Below, in pieces: positions 29,835-37,832 of a stretch of DNA of 39,025 nt. Source of the DNA: a virus; the IMG/VR virus record IMGVR_UViG_3300006052_000017, positions 1 through 39,025 of that record; one strand, 5' to 3'. The position numbers were made by a program, and so were the translations under genes. The notes beneath the pieces are model-generated. The model saw only the letters and a program-made list of their open reading frames with translations, did not search any database and was not told the DNA's origin. Position 1 is the stretch's first letter, and each line of letters opens with the position of its first letter.

Positions 29835-29855
29835 CTTTACTTCTCCAAGATGTTA

Positions 29856-29906
29856 CGTGAGGGGCTTCCCGCCCCCCACGGTCATAATCAACCCGTGGGT
29901 TGATTA
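29856..29906 (-). other. Two back-to-back hairpins between virion genes
   Basis: CGTGAGGGGC (29856-29865) pairs with GCCCCCCACG (29871-29880) with one mismatch on the plus strand that becomes G-U on the minus RNA. A perfect 10-bp inverted repeat with a 2-base spacer follows, TAATCAACCC (29885-29894) with GGGTTGATTA (29897-29906). The latter includes the stop of the small basic peptide. There is no T tract, so they are more likely stability or processing elements than terminators. Confidence 0.55.
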
Positions 29907-29960
29907 ACGACGATGCTTGCGGCCCTTACGGCCACGCTTTGCTTCCAGAGGCTGAAACAT
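29904..29960 (-). CDS. Very small basic peptide, 18 aa (34 aa from an upstream ATG)
   Basis: ATG 29960 has GGAG 7 bases upstream and gives MFQPLEAKRGRKGRKHRR before TAA. An in-frame ATG at 30008 without a ribosome site would give 34 aa. Nine of 18 residues are Arg, Lys or His. The peptide fills part of the only sizeable gap among the head genes and is followed at once by a hairpin. It could bind DNA, RNA or acidic head proteins. It may be a conserved tiny phage gene; I cannot confirm this without a search. Confidence 0.5.
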   Translation of the reverse strand: MFQPLEAKRGRKGRKHRR

Positions 29961-30054
29961 GTTTAGCTCCAAACTTCGTGGGGCCACTTTTGGTTCGGGA
30001 GCAGCCATACCCAATTACTACGCTGTCGCAATTCCCTATCTATGTCAAGTGGAA

Positions 30055-30378
30055 TCAAATCCAGGTGACAGTGATATCCGGGGCGGTCATGGTCGCCGTG
30101 ACAATGGTCAACCCGAAGTTCAACTGTATATCGTAGATCGCCGTGAAACTGCTGGCCGCGTTGGGAACGTTGATCGTGGCAACAGTCTCACCAGATCCCG
30201 TTGCGCTGTCATAGATCGTGATGGTTCCACCCGTGGCACCGGCACCGTTGACAACGATGGTGTGCAGTATCCCCATCGGCGTACCGACGTAGTTCGGGCC
30301 GATACCAGAGAAGATTGTCGTCGTCGTATTGCTGGTGATGTTTTGGTAGTTAAAACCTTGCCCTGTTTGCCCTGGCAT
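30055..30378 (-). CDS. Small beta-rich virion protein, 107 aa
   Basis: ATG 30378 overlaps nothing, starting 1 base after the portal stop, with AAAGGGGAAA upstream. Strands: FNYQNITSNTTTTIFSGIGP, GILHTIVVNGAGATGGTITI, YDSATGSGETVATINVP, IYDIQLNFGLTIVTATM. The pattern GxLHxIVVN...GTITIYDS is one I associate with small phage head or tail decoration proteins of about 100 aa. It is followed by an apparently non-coding stretch of about 95 bases before the basic peptide. Confidence 0.75.
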   Translation of the reverse strand: MPGQTGQGFNYQNITSNTTTTIFSGIGPNYVGTPMGILHTIVVNGAGATGGTITIYDSATGSGETVATINVPNAASSFTAIYDIQLNFGLTIVTATMTAPDITVTWI

Positions 30379-30379
30379 G

Positions 30380-32077
30380 TCATTTCCCCTTTGCCGCTAC
30401 GGCTTGAAGTATGCGTGCGCCCTCGGGGTGCTTGGCAGCCTCGATTGCGATTTCGTCCTGACGTTTTTGCTCCTGTGCCTTCTGCTCCCCCGGTTCGATC
30501 TTCTGTTCCAGATCGTCCAGCAGGGTTTGCAGCATGGGCGGATTCATCAACTGCAAGAATCGTTTGCGAGTAATTGATTTGGTCTGCAACAACTCGTTTG
30601 CCATACTCCGCTGATCCTCCATGAATAGGGGGCTGTTGGAGTGGGCATCCACTTTAATGACAAAATCATCTTCGAGTTGCTCGAACACAAACTCGCGTCC
30701 ATCGTCATCCCGATATTTCTTAGGATCGAAACGGCGCATGCACTTTGCGTACATGGTTGCCATTTTTTCCAGTGAATCTTCGATAACCAGCGCACGCTTT
30801 TTAGCGCGGCTACTTCCCAAGGTTGCGAGGGATTTGGTCTGCGACTGGGATCGAACACCGTGTTCTCCTTTACCCATCATCACGTTGGAAATTCCCATTT
30901 CCTCCATGAATTGTTCATCGTTATAGGAGAACTCCTTCCATAGATCACCGGGGATTTCCGGGCGGAATTCCTTGACTGTTGCTGTTGGGTTGTCGTTGGC
31001 GATGAAACTGTTGGGTTCGTCCAGGGCCAGGAACTTTTCATCCTGAATCCCGGTCCAGCCATCCCCCGTGACTGCTTTGGGGGGCGTTGCATTCAATGCA
31101 AGCAGTTTTTGCAGCATTCCAGCGAGCCATTCCCGCCGTTTTTGCAATCCCATGAGGGATTCGACCTCGGAACGGCCCCAGAAGTAATCGGGCAGGGGGT
31201 TGGGCGTGAATTTTATGAAGGGAAGCTCATGTTTGATCCAGCCAGCGTTCTCCGCAGGCCGATCAAAGATCACAACACCGGGGGAAGCCACCGTAACGAT
31301 CTGATAATCCTTGATGGCATCGTTCCAAACGTACAATTCGTACATTTCGACCACATCCACCCCGATTTTTGGTTCATAACCAAAGGTGTAGAGGGTTGGA
31401 TTGTCCACTTCCCCGGTGATATTCGGGCTTCCGGTGCCCGGTCCAGCGGTGATTAGCAGCCGTTCTACCGGCGATTTAGTCTCGTTGGTGTCGTTTGCCG
31501 TGCTGGCAGACACCCGAGCCATGATATCGGCACCCTTTGGATGGCCTTCCAACTGGGTTTCTAGCTCGGTTTTGGTGATGATGTAGCGCACGCAGACGGC
31601 TTCTTGCCGGTCCAGGGAGGGCAAATCCTCCCTCAAAACCCCAAAATTCTGCGGTGCAATCAAGTGGGCATGCACTTCGGGGGCACGGACCACCATTTTC
31701 ACGATCATGGAGTTGTATACGAGGCCCCATTTGGTTGCCTCGTTGGCGATGAAGTCGGCGTTGGAGTTGAGCCATTCATCGTTGACGGCGTCATTAACAG
31801 CCGCCGAATACTTGTTCATGATCTTGTCTGTGGACTTGCCCCAGGAGATAGCAAACCTGGTGGTTTCCTGGGCGTACAGGAAGGAGGAGAGCAAGTCGAT
31901 GGCGGGGAATATCTTGTTGATCTGCCCGTCCTTGAGGATGCCGATTTCGGAACCGAACAGGTACATCATGCGCATGGTGGCGTAGAAGCCCTTGCGCTCC
32001 TCGCGGGACTCAAAGCAGTTCTCGATCAACTTGTTGTAGAAGTTGATGCGCTCTGATTCTTCCTGTGGAATCTTCAT
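30380..32077 (-). CDS. Portal protein, 565 aa
   Basis: ATG 32077, TGATG junction with the upstream gene. Portal-like features are the helical N-terminus (ESERINFYNKLIENCFESRE), IDLLSSFLYAQETTRFAISW, a beta region with DVVEMYELYVWND, then FTPNPLPDYFWGRSEVESLM, GLQKRREWLAGMLQKLLALN and MGISNVMMGKGEHGVRSQSQ. A C-terminal helical barrel (LFMEDQRSMANELLQTKSIT) and Glu/Gln-rich end follow. Size and order (terminase, portal, scaffold, capsid) agree. It forms the dodecameric channel through which the terminase packages DNA. Confidence 0.85.
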   Translation of the reverse strand: MKIPQEESERINFYNKLIENCFESREERKGFYATMRMMYLFGSEIGILKDGQINKIFPAIDLLSSFLYAQETTRFAISWGKSTDKIMNKYSAAVNDAVNDEWLNSNADFIANEATKWGLVYNSMIVKMVVRAPEVHAHLIAPQNFGVLREDLPSLDRQEAVCVRYIITKTELETQLEGHPKGADIMARVSASTANDTNETKSPVERLLITAGPGTGSPNITGEVDNPTLYTFGYEPKIGVDVVEMYELYVWNDAIKDYQIVTVASPGVVIFDRPAENAGWIKHELPFIKFTPNPLPDYFWGRSEVESLMGLQKRREWLAGMLQKLLALNATPPKAVTGDGWTGIQDEKFLALDEPNSFIANDNPTATVKEFRPEIPGDLWKEFSYNDEQFMEEMGISNVMMGKGEHGVRSQSQTKSLATLGSSRAKKRALVIEDSLEKMATMYAKCMRRFDPKKYRDDDGREFVFEQLEDDFVIKVDAHSNSPLFMEDQRSMANELLQTKSITRKRFLQLMNPPMLQTLLDDLEQKIEPGEQKAQEQKRQDEIAIEAAKHPEGARILQAVAAKGK

Positions 32078-32301
32078 CAGTAGTATTCCTTCGTGGGCCA
32101 CTTGCCCTGGCCCTTCCACTTGTCGATGATCTTTGCCTTCTTGATGCTGACCTCATCGACAACCGGCATCGTACTCATGGATCGCTTGGGAGCCTTAACG
32201 GCAGACTTGTCCTGGCCGATCTTTGATCCACCGGATGTATAGCTTCCGCGTTTTGCGGAACTGTATTCATCCTGCACGGGTGAGACAACTGATTTACTCA
32301 T
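32077..32301 (-). CDS. Small basic hypothetical protein, 74 aa
   Basis: ATG 32301 has AAGGTG 7 bases upstream. The protein is Lys/Ser-rich and probably unfolded at the start (SKSVVSPVQDEYSSAKRGSY, KIGQDKSAVKAPKRSMST), with a helical end VSIKKAKIIDKWKGQGKW. It is encoded directly before the portal gene in an overlap, so it is probably a packaging or head accessory protein. It could be considered as a small-terminase-like DNA binder only weakly. Confidence 0.7.
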   Translation of the reverse strand: MSKSVVSPVQDEYSSAKRGSYTSGGSKIGQDKSAVKAPKRSMSTMPVVDEVSIKKAKIIDKWKGQGKWPTKEYY

Positions 32302-32786
32302 CGAATCACCTTTCCATTTGCATCGCATGCGCTTTGCACGACGCTGGCGACCTGGATGTTATTAGGAACACCGGAGATTGTGTCCATGTGGCCCTTGACC
32401 TTGGCCTTGGGCTGGTTCTGTGCGGCGCTGTTGTCGCGCCAGAAGGAGCCGTTGGGTCCTGGGGTGAAGTTGCCGCCGAATCTTGAGCCGAGGGCTTGCA
32501 TGCGACTGGCAATAGCTCCTTGCAGATCCATTGGTACTGCCGGAGCCTGTGGCTGGTACTTGTCTACGCTGGCGGCGAGCGATCCGTTCTTGTTGGACAG
32601 ATCCGAAAGTTTGTAGTCACTAGCAATGCCACCCAAGGTAGCATCAATATTACGAGTGCGGCGAGAAACGGTGCCAGGAGCGCGAGTGTGAATACGCTCA
32701 ACGTCCACGCAGCCATGAGGACAGACAGCAAAGCGGGACTCAAAAACACCGTGCGTTTCACAGGAGAACTCCTTGATGATAGCCAT
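32298..32786 (-). CDS. Zinc-finger-like hypothetical protein, 162 aa
   Basis: ATG 32786. The N-terminus FSCETHGVFESRFAVCPHGC contains a C-x2-H and C-x3-C arrangement with aromatic spacing like small zinc ribbons. Then come a basic region (TRAPGTVSRRTRNIDATLGG), a Gln/Met helical segment (LQGAIASRMQALGSRFGG) and a polar C-terminus. In other phages similar CxxHGxF-type proteins sit near portal genes without assigned function. It might bind nucleic acid during packaging. Confidence 0.7.
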   Translation of the reverse strand: MAIIKEFSCETHGVFESRFAVCPHGCVDVERIHTRAPGTVSRRTRNIDATLGGIASDYKLSDLSNKNGSLAASVDKYQPQAPAVPMDLQGAIASRMQALGSRFGGNFTPGPNGSFWRDNSAAQNQPKAKVKGHMDTISGVPNNIQVASVVQSACDANGKVIR

Positions 32787-32798
32787 ATCATTTTTCCA

Positions 32799-34706
32799 TC
32801 ATTGGATTTGACTGATTATCTGGGAGATGCTCCTGGCCCAACGATAGCCAAGATACACTGAGCCATACGGAGTCGGGTGCAAGCCAACGCTACCTAAAAC
32901 GTAATCGGCATTGCCATCACCGATCTGGTGTCCTGCAAGCGCATATCCAGTTCCGAAAACATAGGGACTCGGATCTGTGCTCATTGGAATGAAGTACGTC
33001 AGGCTATCTCCGACAGCAGCGATCCCCTGTTGAATCCAACCCTCCATCTGCTGCGATTGGGCAAGAGTTATCGCCTGATTTGCAACGTAGCAAGAGGAAA
33101 TGATTATCACGGTGGTAGCGCATCCGGGTTGCGCCCGCACCGTGGAAACGAATTGGGACAACGCGGATTGAATCGTTGCCGCCGTAGAGTTTCCTATGTC
33201 GTTATACCCTACCTGCATCATGATTACATCGGGCTGCATCCATGTGAAATCCGTGATTCGATTCAGGATGGATTGTCCCGATGCCGATGCAACATAAAAA
33301 CCAGTTCCACTTACGGAAGAATTAACCGGATTCTCCCACCCTAGCAAGTCGCACATTACGTCAACCGCGCTACCGGCGCTTGTGCTGCTGTATGCACCGG
33401 CACCGGCGAATATGGATGATCCGTGGAAAACGGCTGTCACCATATCGGATCGTTGCGGTGCCCACACCGTATCGGTAGCTGCCGTATAGATTCCTGTCAG
33501 AGCCAGGTTATGCTGGCAGCGCAACTTTATCTTCCTAGGCTTTTTCGTGGTGAACGAAATGTTGTAGTACGCTCCAGTGGTTGCCAACTGCGGCAGCGTA
33601 TTTCTCTGATAGAACCTTTCCCCGCTTTCGTCCCCGACCAGCAGTTGCGTTGGAGATACGCTGACCCCTCCGGGGTTCATCTGCACGGTTATGGTGGAAG
33701 CGTCCGTCCAGAAAATAAGGTTTGCGCTATTGGCAACGCCAAAATTAGATCCTGCTGTTTGCGGGTTCCATGCGGCAATGCCGTTTTGCAGGCTCGATGC
33801 GACAACGGTTCCCGTGTTGGAGTATCCCAATGAAGAATTGAGCATGTTCATTGTGGACACGGAATTTGCGCCGAAGTACGAATATCCTCCACCGTAGAAG
33901 ATATGTCCCACCGAAAACGAGTAGGGGGCTGTTGCCAAGGATGTTGCAGGGACCCCGCCAACAGCGGTTCCTCCCAATGGGGAAACAACATGGTTGGTTG
34001 CGCTCACCGATGCGGAGGCCGATCTTGCCACTGTTGGTGCGGAAGGATCTGAACTTGTTGTTTCTGCGGATCTTTGATAAGTCCAATATACGGTTCCACC
34101 AGTTCCGTCGATCTGTGCAATCGTGCTTAAGCCCTGGGTTGGTTGTGGTCCTACCCCTGCGGCAGAGGAAGTTCCTCCGGGGTTGTTTACGGCAACATAC
34201 ACGTAGCCGTTTTGCACAACTTGTGCGGAATTTACGTAAGCGGTGTTGGTTGCCCATGTTGGTTCGGCAACCAGTGGTGGGGTATTCCACGGGTTTTGCG
34301 CATTGGCTCTAGCTAGTGCTCTGCGTAGTTTTGAGCCGATTGTTTCCCCGGTAACGAATGGGTTTTGTATATTTGCAGACCAGCCGTTTTGCAGTGCATA
34401 GGCTACATCCGGTGCCGATATGATGGCCGTGCCAGTGGGTCCTGCGGTGTAGGTAGTGCCCGATGGGGCGGTGAATGAGACACCGGGCTTCCAACCTGGG
34501 GATGCCAGGGTGACGGATGTGTAGACCGGAGTCCAGCCGTATCCCATTACTGCCTGCACATCTTGCGGCAGGATGGTGGCTTGTCCGCTGGCGTTGGCTG
34601 TGTATCTTGTACCTGTTGGGCCGACGACAGTCGTGCCCGGTACGCTGTTGGGAGCCGCCAGGGTTTGTCCTGGTATCTGGCTGTTGAGGGAGATTGGCTG
34701 TCCCAT
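32799..34706 (-). CDS. Virion protein with C-terminal SGNH/GDSL-type hydrolase domain, 635 aa
   Basis: ATG 34706 overlaps the upstream stop. The N-terminal 120 residues contain two repeats of the type GPTGTRYTANASGQA. Residues about 420-635 form an SGNH hydrolase: block I VFHGSSIFAGAG (Ser430/431 in place of GDS), block II SGTGFYVASASG, block III VGYNDIG (Asn502), block V VGLHPTPYG (His610). The Asp three residues before the His is Val, so the usual triad may be a dyad. Such enzymes on virions deacetylate surface polysaccharides. It lies next to terL instead of with the tail genes. Confidence 0.8.
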   Translation of the reverse strand: MGQPISLNSQIPGQTLAAPNSVPGTTVVGPTGTRYTANASGQATILPQDVQAVMGYGWTPVYTSVTLASPGWKPGVSFTAPSGTTYTAGPTGTAIISAPDVAYALQNGWSANIQNPFVTGETIGSKLRRALARANAQNPWNTPPLVAEPTWATNTAYVNSAQVVQNGYVYVAVNNPGGTSSAAGVGPQPTQGLSTIAQIDGTGGTVYWTYQRSAETTSSDPSAPTVARSASASVSATNHVVSPLGGTAVGGVPATSLATAPYSFSVGHIFYGGGYSYFGANSVSTMNMLNSSLGYSNTGTVVASSLQNGIAAWNPQTAGSNFGVANSANLIFWTDASTITVQMNPGGVSVSPTQLLVGDESGERFYQRNTLPQLATTGAYYNISFTTKKPRKIKLRCQHNLALTGIYTAATDTVWAPQRSDMVTAVFHGSSIFAGAGAYSSTSAGSAVDVMCDLLGWENPVNSSVSGTGFYVASASGQSILNRITDFTWMQPDVIMMQVGYNDIGNSTAATIQSALSQFVSTVRAQPGCATTVIIISSCYVANQAITLAQSQQMEGWIQQGIAAVGDSLTYFIPMSTDPSPYVFGTGYALAGHQIGDGNADYVLGSVGLHPTPYGSVYLGYRWARSISQIISQIQ

Positions 34707-35230
34707 TAGCGCACCTTGAATACGGAGGCAAAGTCGGGCATGCCAAGGTCAACTTGTTTCTTGGCTACGGGGGCGATGCGGGCACCGAAGGAGCCGATGT
34801 TGACCTGCATCCTTCGTTGGGGTGGAGGGGCACCTTCGGCGGTTGGGTAGTATTCCACGATCACCTTGTTCATTTTCTGGCGTTCCAGGCGTTGTGCCCC
34901 TGTCAGGGGTACGGTGGCCTTGGTGCCGGATTTCATAACCCAACGGCGGGCGTCAGGGTTTTTATAGTAGACCCGAAGCCTGCCAGATTCAATGTCTTGT
35001 ATGAATGCCGATAGGATCAGTTGGTACTGGTCGGTGAGCTTGTTGTGGTTGACCAGATATTCGATGGTTTTGGGTCCGATCTTGCCCTGGCGGCATTCCC
35101 GGGACATGCGCACGTAGGTCCAGGGTGTTGAGAGGTCGTCGTGCAGGGCCTTGATCTTGGCGCGCAGTTCTTGCTTGGGGATCGCGTAGTCGAAGCGATC
35201 TGCCCAGTTGGGGGCCATTCTCCTGCTCAT
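34706..35230 (-). CDS. Hypothetical protein beside terL, 174 aa
   Basis: ATG 35230 overlaps the TerL stop as ATGA; ATG 35218 has its ribosome site too close. Helical N-terminus WADRFDYAIPKQELRAKIKA and YVRMSRECRQGKIGPKTIEY, then a segment LILSAFIQDIESGRLRVYYK. The C-terminus is basic with RLERQKMNKVIVEYYP and IGSFGARIAPVAKKQVDLG. No terminase small subunit is recognised elsewhere in the window, so this terL-coupled gene is a possible, unproven, candidate for that role. Confidence 0.7.
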   Translation of the reverse strand: MSRRMAPNWADRFDYAIPKQELRAKIKALHDDLSTPWTYVRMSRECRQGKIGPKTIEYLVNHNKLTDQYQLILSAFIQDIESGRLRVYYKNPDARRWVMKSGTKATVPLTGAQRLERQKMNKVIVEYYPTAEGAPPPQRRMQVNIGSFGARIAPVAKKQVDLGMPDFASVFKVR

Positions 35231-37002
35231 GCTGCTATGCCGATCTTGCGCAGGTAGTTGGTGACGGCGCGTTGTTCGACGCTGGCGGTAGCGTTTTCGT
35301 TTACCTTTTCCAACGACTGTGATCTGCCGTAGGTGGCACCTGCCCGTGCGAGTTTTGCGCGGATTACATCTACCCACATGACGGTTGCCAGGCATGATGC
35401 AACGCAGCGGTCGTCTTTGAGTCGGCCAGGTGCTTCGATGGAGCCTTCGTCGTTGACGATGGTTTTCATTTCTTGGAGGCAATCAAGGGAGTGGACGATG
35501 ACGATATCGCGCTCGAAGCCGTCCTTGAATGCGTTGAACATCCGGTGTTTGGAGTTATTGGTAGTCAGCCAGTGGAGGGAGTTTGTGGTTCCGTAGGAAT
35601 CTGGTCGTCGCCACAGATAGTGTTTGATGTTGGAGGCAACGTCTGCAATGGCGTGATTTCCACCCCCCTCAATCGTCCCAACCGTGAGCCGCATGTTGCG
35701 CAACTCAGCAAGAACTGCATGACCGGGGCCGTTGGTTTCGAGGTTGAGGGAGGCATTCCTATAGGCTCCGGCGAGGTAGCAGATGATCCAAGCGAACTGG
35801 TAGACGTTGCAGGTTGCGTCGGCAAATTCGGCTACTTGGATGAGTTTGTCGGAATAGCATCGGTAGACCTGGACGCAGAATTTGTCGGCCCAGTCGGAAG
35901 ATCCGTAGGCTGGATCTGCCCCCAGAACATAGACTCCTCCTGGGACAGGGGCTTCCCAGATTCGGAGGGTTGCATTTGCTGGATTCGTTTTAACAAGAAC
36001 GGTATCTTTGAAATGCGTTCCAAAGCCGAATTTGTAGCATTGGAACGGAACACGCCGGGCAATCTTGTACGCATCGTTGATCCTCGTAATCGAGAAGAAC
36101 TGTGATCCAGTCAGGACGAATGCGTATTCCTCGGTGGGTGGGTGTTCCTGGTAGGCCAGGGTTTCGTCGCCAATTCTCTCATTGACTGTCCAGCGCCACC
36201 AAGCGATTTGTGTGTCGTCTATATCCACGCCGTACATTTGCTTGACGGCCTTGACCCACTGTTTTTCTTCGGCGGTGAGTCTGCCGTCCCAGTAGGTTTC
36301 GTAGACCTTGCCGCCTTTTCTTGCCCGGTAGAACTCGTTTCTCCACCAACCCACGAAGATTGCCTTCTGGGTTCTTGATTTTTGGGCGATTTCCCACATG
36401 GATTGGAACATGTTGGGGCCACGGGCGGTGGATTCCCACACGTACAATCTCTGTGGATTCTTTTGGGCGAGGGATTCTATGAGGGAGGCCAGTCCTTCTT
36501 CATCGCCCCAGGAGCTAACCTCAGTGCCATGCAGATACGTGATCGCCTTGCCCCGTCCAAGCTGCCCTCCCTTCCTGCTACCGGCAACCTGGTAGACCAT
36601 CCGTGATCTATTGGCAAAGGATATGAATGTCCGGTTATGAGCCAGAATCGGAACCTTCCAGCGGCGCGGAAGGCCCTCCAGGTACATAGCGAACGTGCTT
36701 TTGAATACATCGCGGTTCACCTCATCGTTGGCGACCATTGTCCCCTGCATGCCGGGATGACGCAGGTGCCAGAACAGGTCGAGGGCTTGGGTGATGGTGG
36801 TGATCCCTTGCTGGCGACCTTTGAGGATGACGAAGTAATGTATGCCCTCACCAACCCCACGGGCTATTTCCTCCATCACATATCTTTGCGTGCCGAGTAT
36901 TTGATCCTTAGCCAGGGTAATCAAACCCTTTTCCTTGGACTCGATGGCTAGGCTGGAACAAAAGTTCCAGAACAACTCCGTTGGAAATCGTGCCACCGGC
37001 AT
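35227..37002 (-). CDS. terL: Terminase large subunit
   Basis: 591 aa from ATG 37002; the frame stays open to 37365, but that extension is Cys-rich, unlike protein and overlaps strong hairpins. It packages DNA into the head. ATPase motifs: FVILKGRQQGITTITQ (Walker A-like, about residues 58-70), AITYLHGTEVSSWGDEEG (Walker B region), VWESTARG (coupling motif). Nuclease domain: VLGADPAYGSSDWADKFCV (first Asp), LNLETNGPGHAVLAELR, and LKDDRCVASCLATVMW (last Asp). It is the first gene of the late operon and has a long structured leader. The GRQQG form is usual in headful-type terminases. Confidence 0.92.
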   Translation of the reverse strand: MPVARFPTELFWNFCSSLAIESKEKGLITLAKDQILGTQRYVMEEIARGVGEGIHYFVILKGRQQGITTITQALDLFWHLRHPGMQGTMVANDEVNRDVFKSTFAMYLEGLPRRWKVPILAHNRTFISFANRSRMVYQVAGSRKGGQLGRGKAITYLHGTEVSSWGDEEGLASLIESLAQKNPQRLYVWESTARGPNMFQSMWEIAQKSRTQKAIFVGWWRNEFYRARKGGKVYETYWDGRLTAEEKQWVKAVKQMYGVDIDDTQIAWWRWTVNERIGDETLAYQEHPPTEEYAFVLTGSQFFSITRINDAYKIARRVPFQCYKFGFGTHFKDTVLVKTNPANATLRIWEAPVPGGVYVLGADPAYGSSDWADKFCVQVYRCYSDKLIQVAEFADATCNVYQFAWIICYLAGAYRNASLNLETNGPGHAVLAELRNMRLTVGTIEGGGNHAIADVASNIKHYLWRRPDSYGTTNSLHWLTTNNSKHRMFNAFKDGFERDIVIVHSLDCLQEMKTIVNDEGSIEAPGRLKDDRCVASCLATVMWVDVIRAKLARAGATYGRSQSLEKVNENATASVEQRAVTNYLRKIGIAA

Positions 37003-37119
37003 ACAAAACCCGCTTGCAAAGGAGAATCGGCAGTAGCAGAATAGCAGCAACCGGGGTGATGCAACAGCCCTGCCCAACTGGTGAACCCCTAGCGGCAACA
37101 TACCCTCCTGCTCACACCC
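37003..37119. other. Leader of terL, no separate gene seen
   Basis: These bases belong to the leader of the late leftward transcript. Neither strand shows a well supported gene; the terL frame is open through here but with an unlikely, Cys-rich translation. Confidence 0.5.
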
Positions 37120-37222
37120 CATCCTGCACAGGGATGCTGCCGAAACCAAGGCATAGCAATGCCTTGGCACGAACCGAAGGTTCGCGCATACGCAGAGGGG
37201 TCGCCGAATCACACATTTCGGC
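37120..37222 (-). repeat. Array of four hairpins in the leader of the late operon
   Basis: Within 103 bases: CATCC/GGATG (37120-37136); CCAAGGCAT/ATGCCTTGG with a 4-base loop (37146-37167); CGAACC/GGTTCG with a GAA loop (37170-37184); GCCGAA/TTCGGC (37203-37222). All four are perfect stems, lying 118-220 bases before the terL start. None has a T tract. They could regulate late translation, be an antitermination or processing site, or form part of the packaging site. Stem sequences differ, so this is not a simple repeat family. Confidence 0.6.
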
Positions 37223-37742
37223 ACGTTGAGAGGGAAATACGGCGGGTTCTGCTCCACCCACACAGCATTGGGTTGCCTCTTTTTGACACCCAAACCAAGC
37301 CATACCCCCCTAGTTACCTGCGCGTAGAGCCATAAGCCGTTGACCAGCAACACTTTTTTTGCCACTCAACGATTATTTTTTTTGGGGGAGGATAGATGTG
37401 GAGTCAACGCCACGCTCGTCCTCGCGGCCCATCGCTCCGTTGCGAAAACGCCACCGCAACAGCGACCACCCACCCAGGTACGGGAAGCGACCGGCGCGAC
37501 AGCAGTGCAGCGCGCCCCGGCACAGTCAACAGTCGCCAGCGCGCCGCTGTTGACCCACGCGGGACATGTGACGAAAAGTGGCAACCCGGTGCCGGACGGG
37601 GAAGATTGTCCCACCCATCATGCGCCGCAATACGTTTTCCATGACTGTTTGCGCGTACCTGGGACGGTCGCCCCTGTCGCGTTTCGGTTGCCGTAGCTCG
37701 GCGGATCGTGCCTGTCGCGGCATACCGTCTATGCGTCATGTA
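37223..37742. other. Divergent control region with no confident gene
   Basis: This part of the divergent region between terL and the AAA+ operon holds two T runs (37354-37360 and 37376-37383 on the plus strand). Next comes GGGGGAGG, a perfect ribosome-like site, in front of ATG 37396. The frame from there (37396-37644, 82 codons) is Arg/Thr/Pro-rich and not protein-like; a competing frame (37340-37696) is also open because the DNA is GC-rich. I do not call a gene. Promoters for both operons must lie here or nearby, but none with good consensus was seen. Confidence 0.4.
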
Positions 37743-37799
37743 TCGCACGGAACCATATATCACTGATACAGTCATACGTGCGAGAGGGATGGTCCCTCT
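37743..37799. promoter_or_regulatory. Inverted repeats upstream of the AAA+ operon, candidate operator
   Basis: TCGCACG (37743-37749) and CGTGCGA (37777-37783) are perfect inverse copies 34 bases apart and enclose an AT-rich stretch with ATATAT and GATAC. Next to them is a 7-bp palindromic hairpin, AGAGGGA-TGG-TCCCTCT (37783-37799). They lie 34-90 bases before the start codon, where a promoter and its operator would be expected. No clear -35 box is visible. Confidence 0.4.
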
Positions 37800-37832
37800 T
37801 GCACAAACCATAACAGCGAAGGGAAAGTGATA

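Noticed and set aside
37168-37190. GGTTCG on the minus strand as a tRNA T-arm
   Set aside because: No acceptor, D or anticodon arm can be folded around it; it belongs to a simple hairpin.
37003-37365. N-terminal extension of the terminase to 712 aa
   Set aside because: The added 121 residues are rich in Cys, Arg and Pro in a way unlike terminases, coincide with strong hairpins, and the ATG at 37002 gives the normal family length.
37340-37390. T7 and T8 runs as a rightward terminator
   Set aside because: The only preceding hairpin is 4 bp, and no rightward transcript would end there, since both neighbouring operons diverge from this region.
37396-37644. Rightward 82-aa frame with perfect GGGGGAGG before the ATG
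   Set aside because: The translation is Arg/Thr/Pro-rich and shapeless, other frames are equally open because of GC content, and no coupled neighbour exists. The ribosome-like site alone is not enough.
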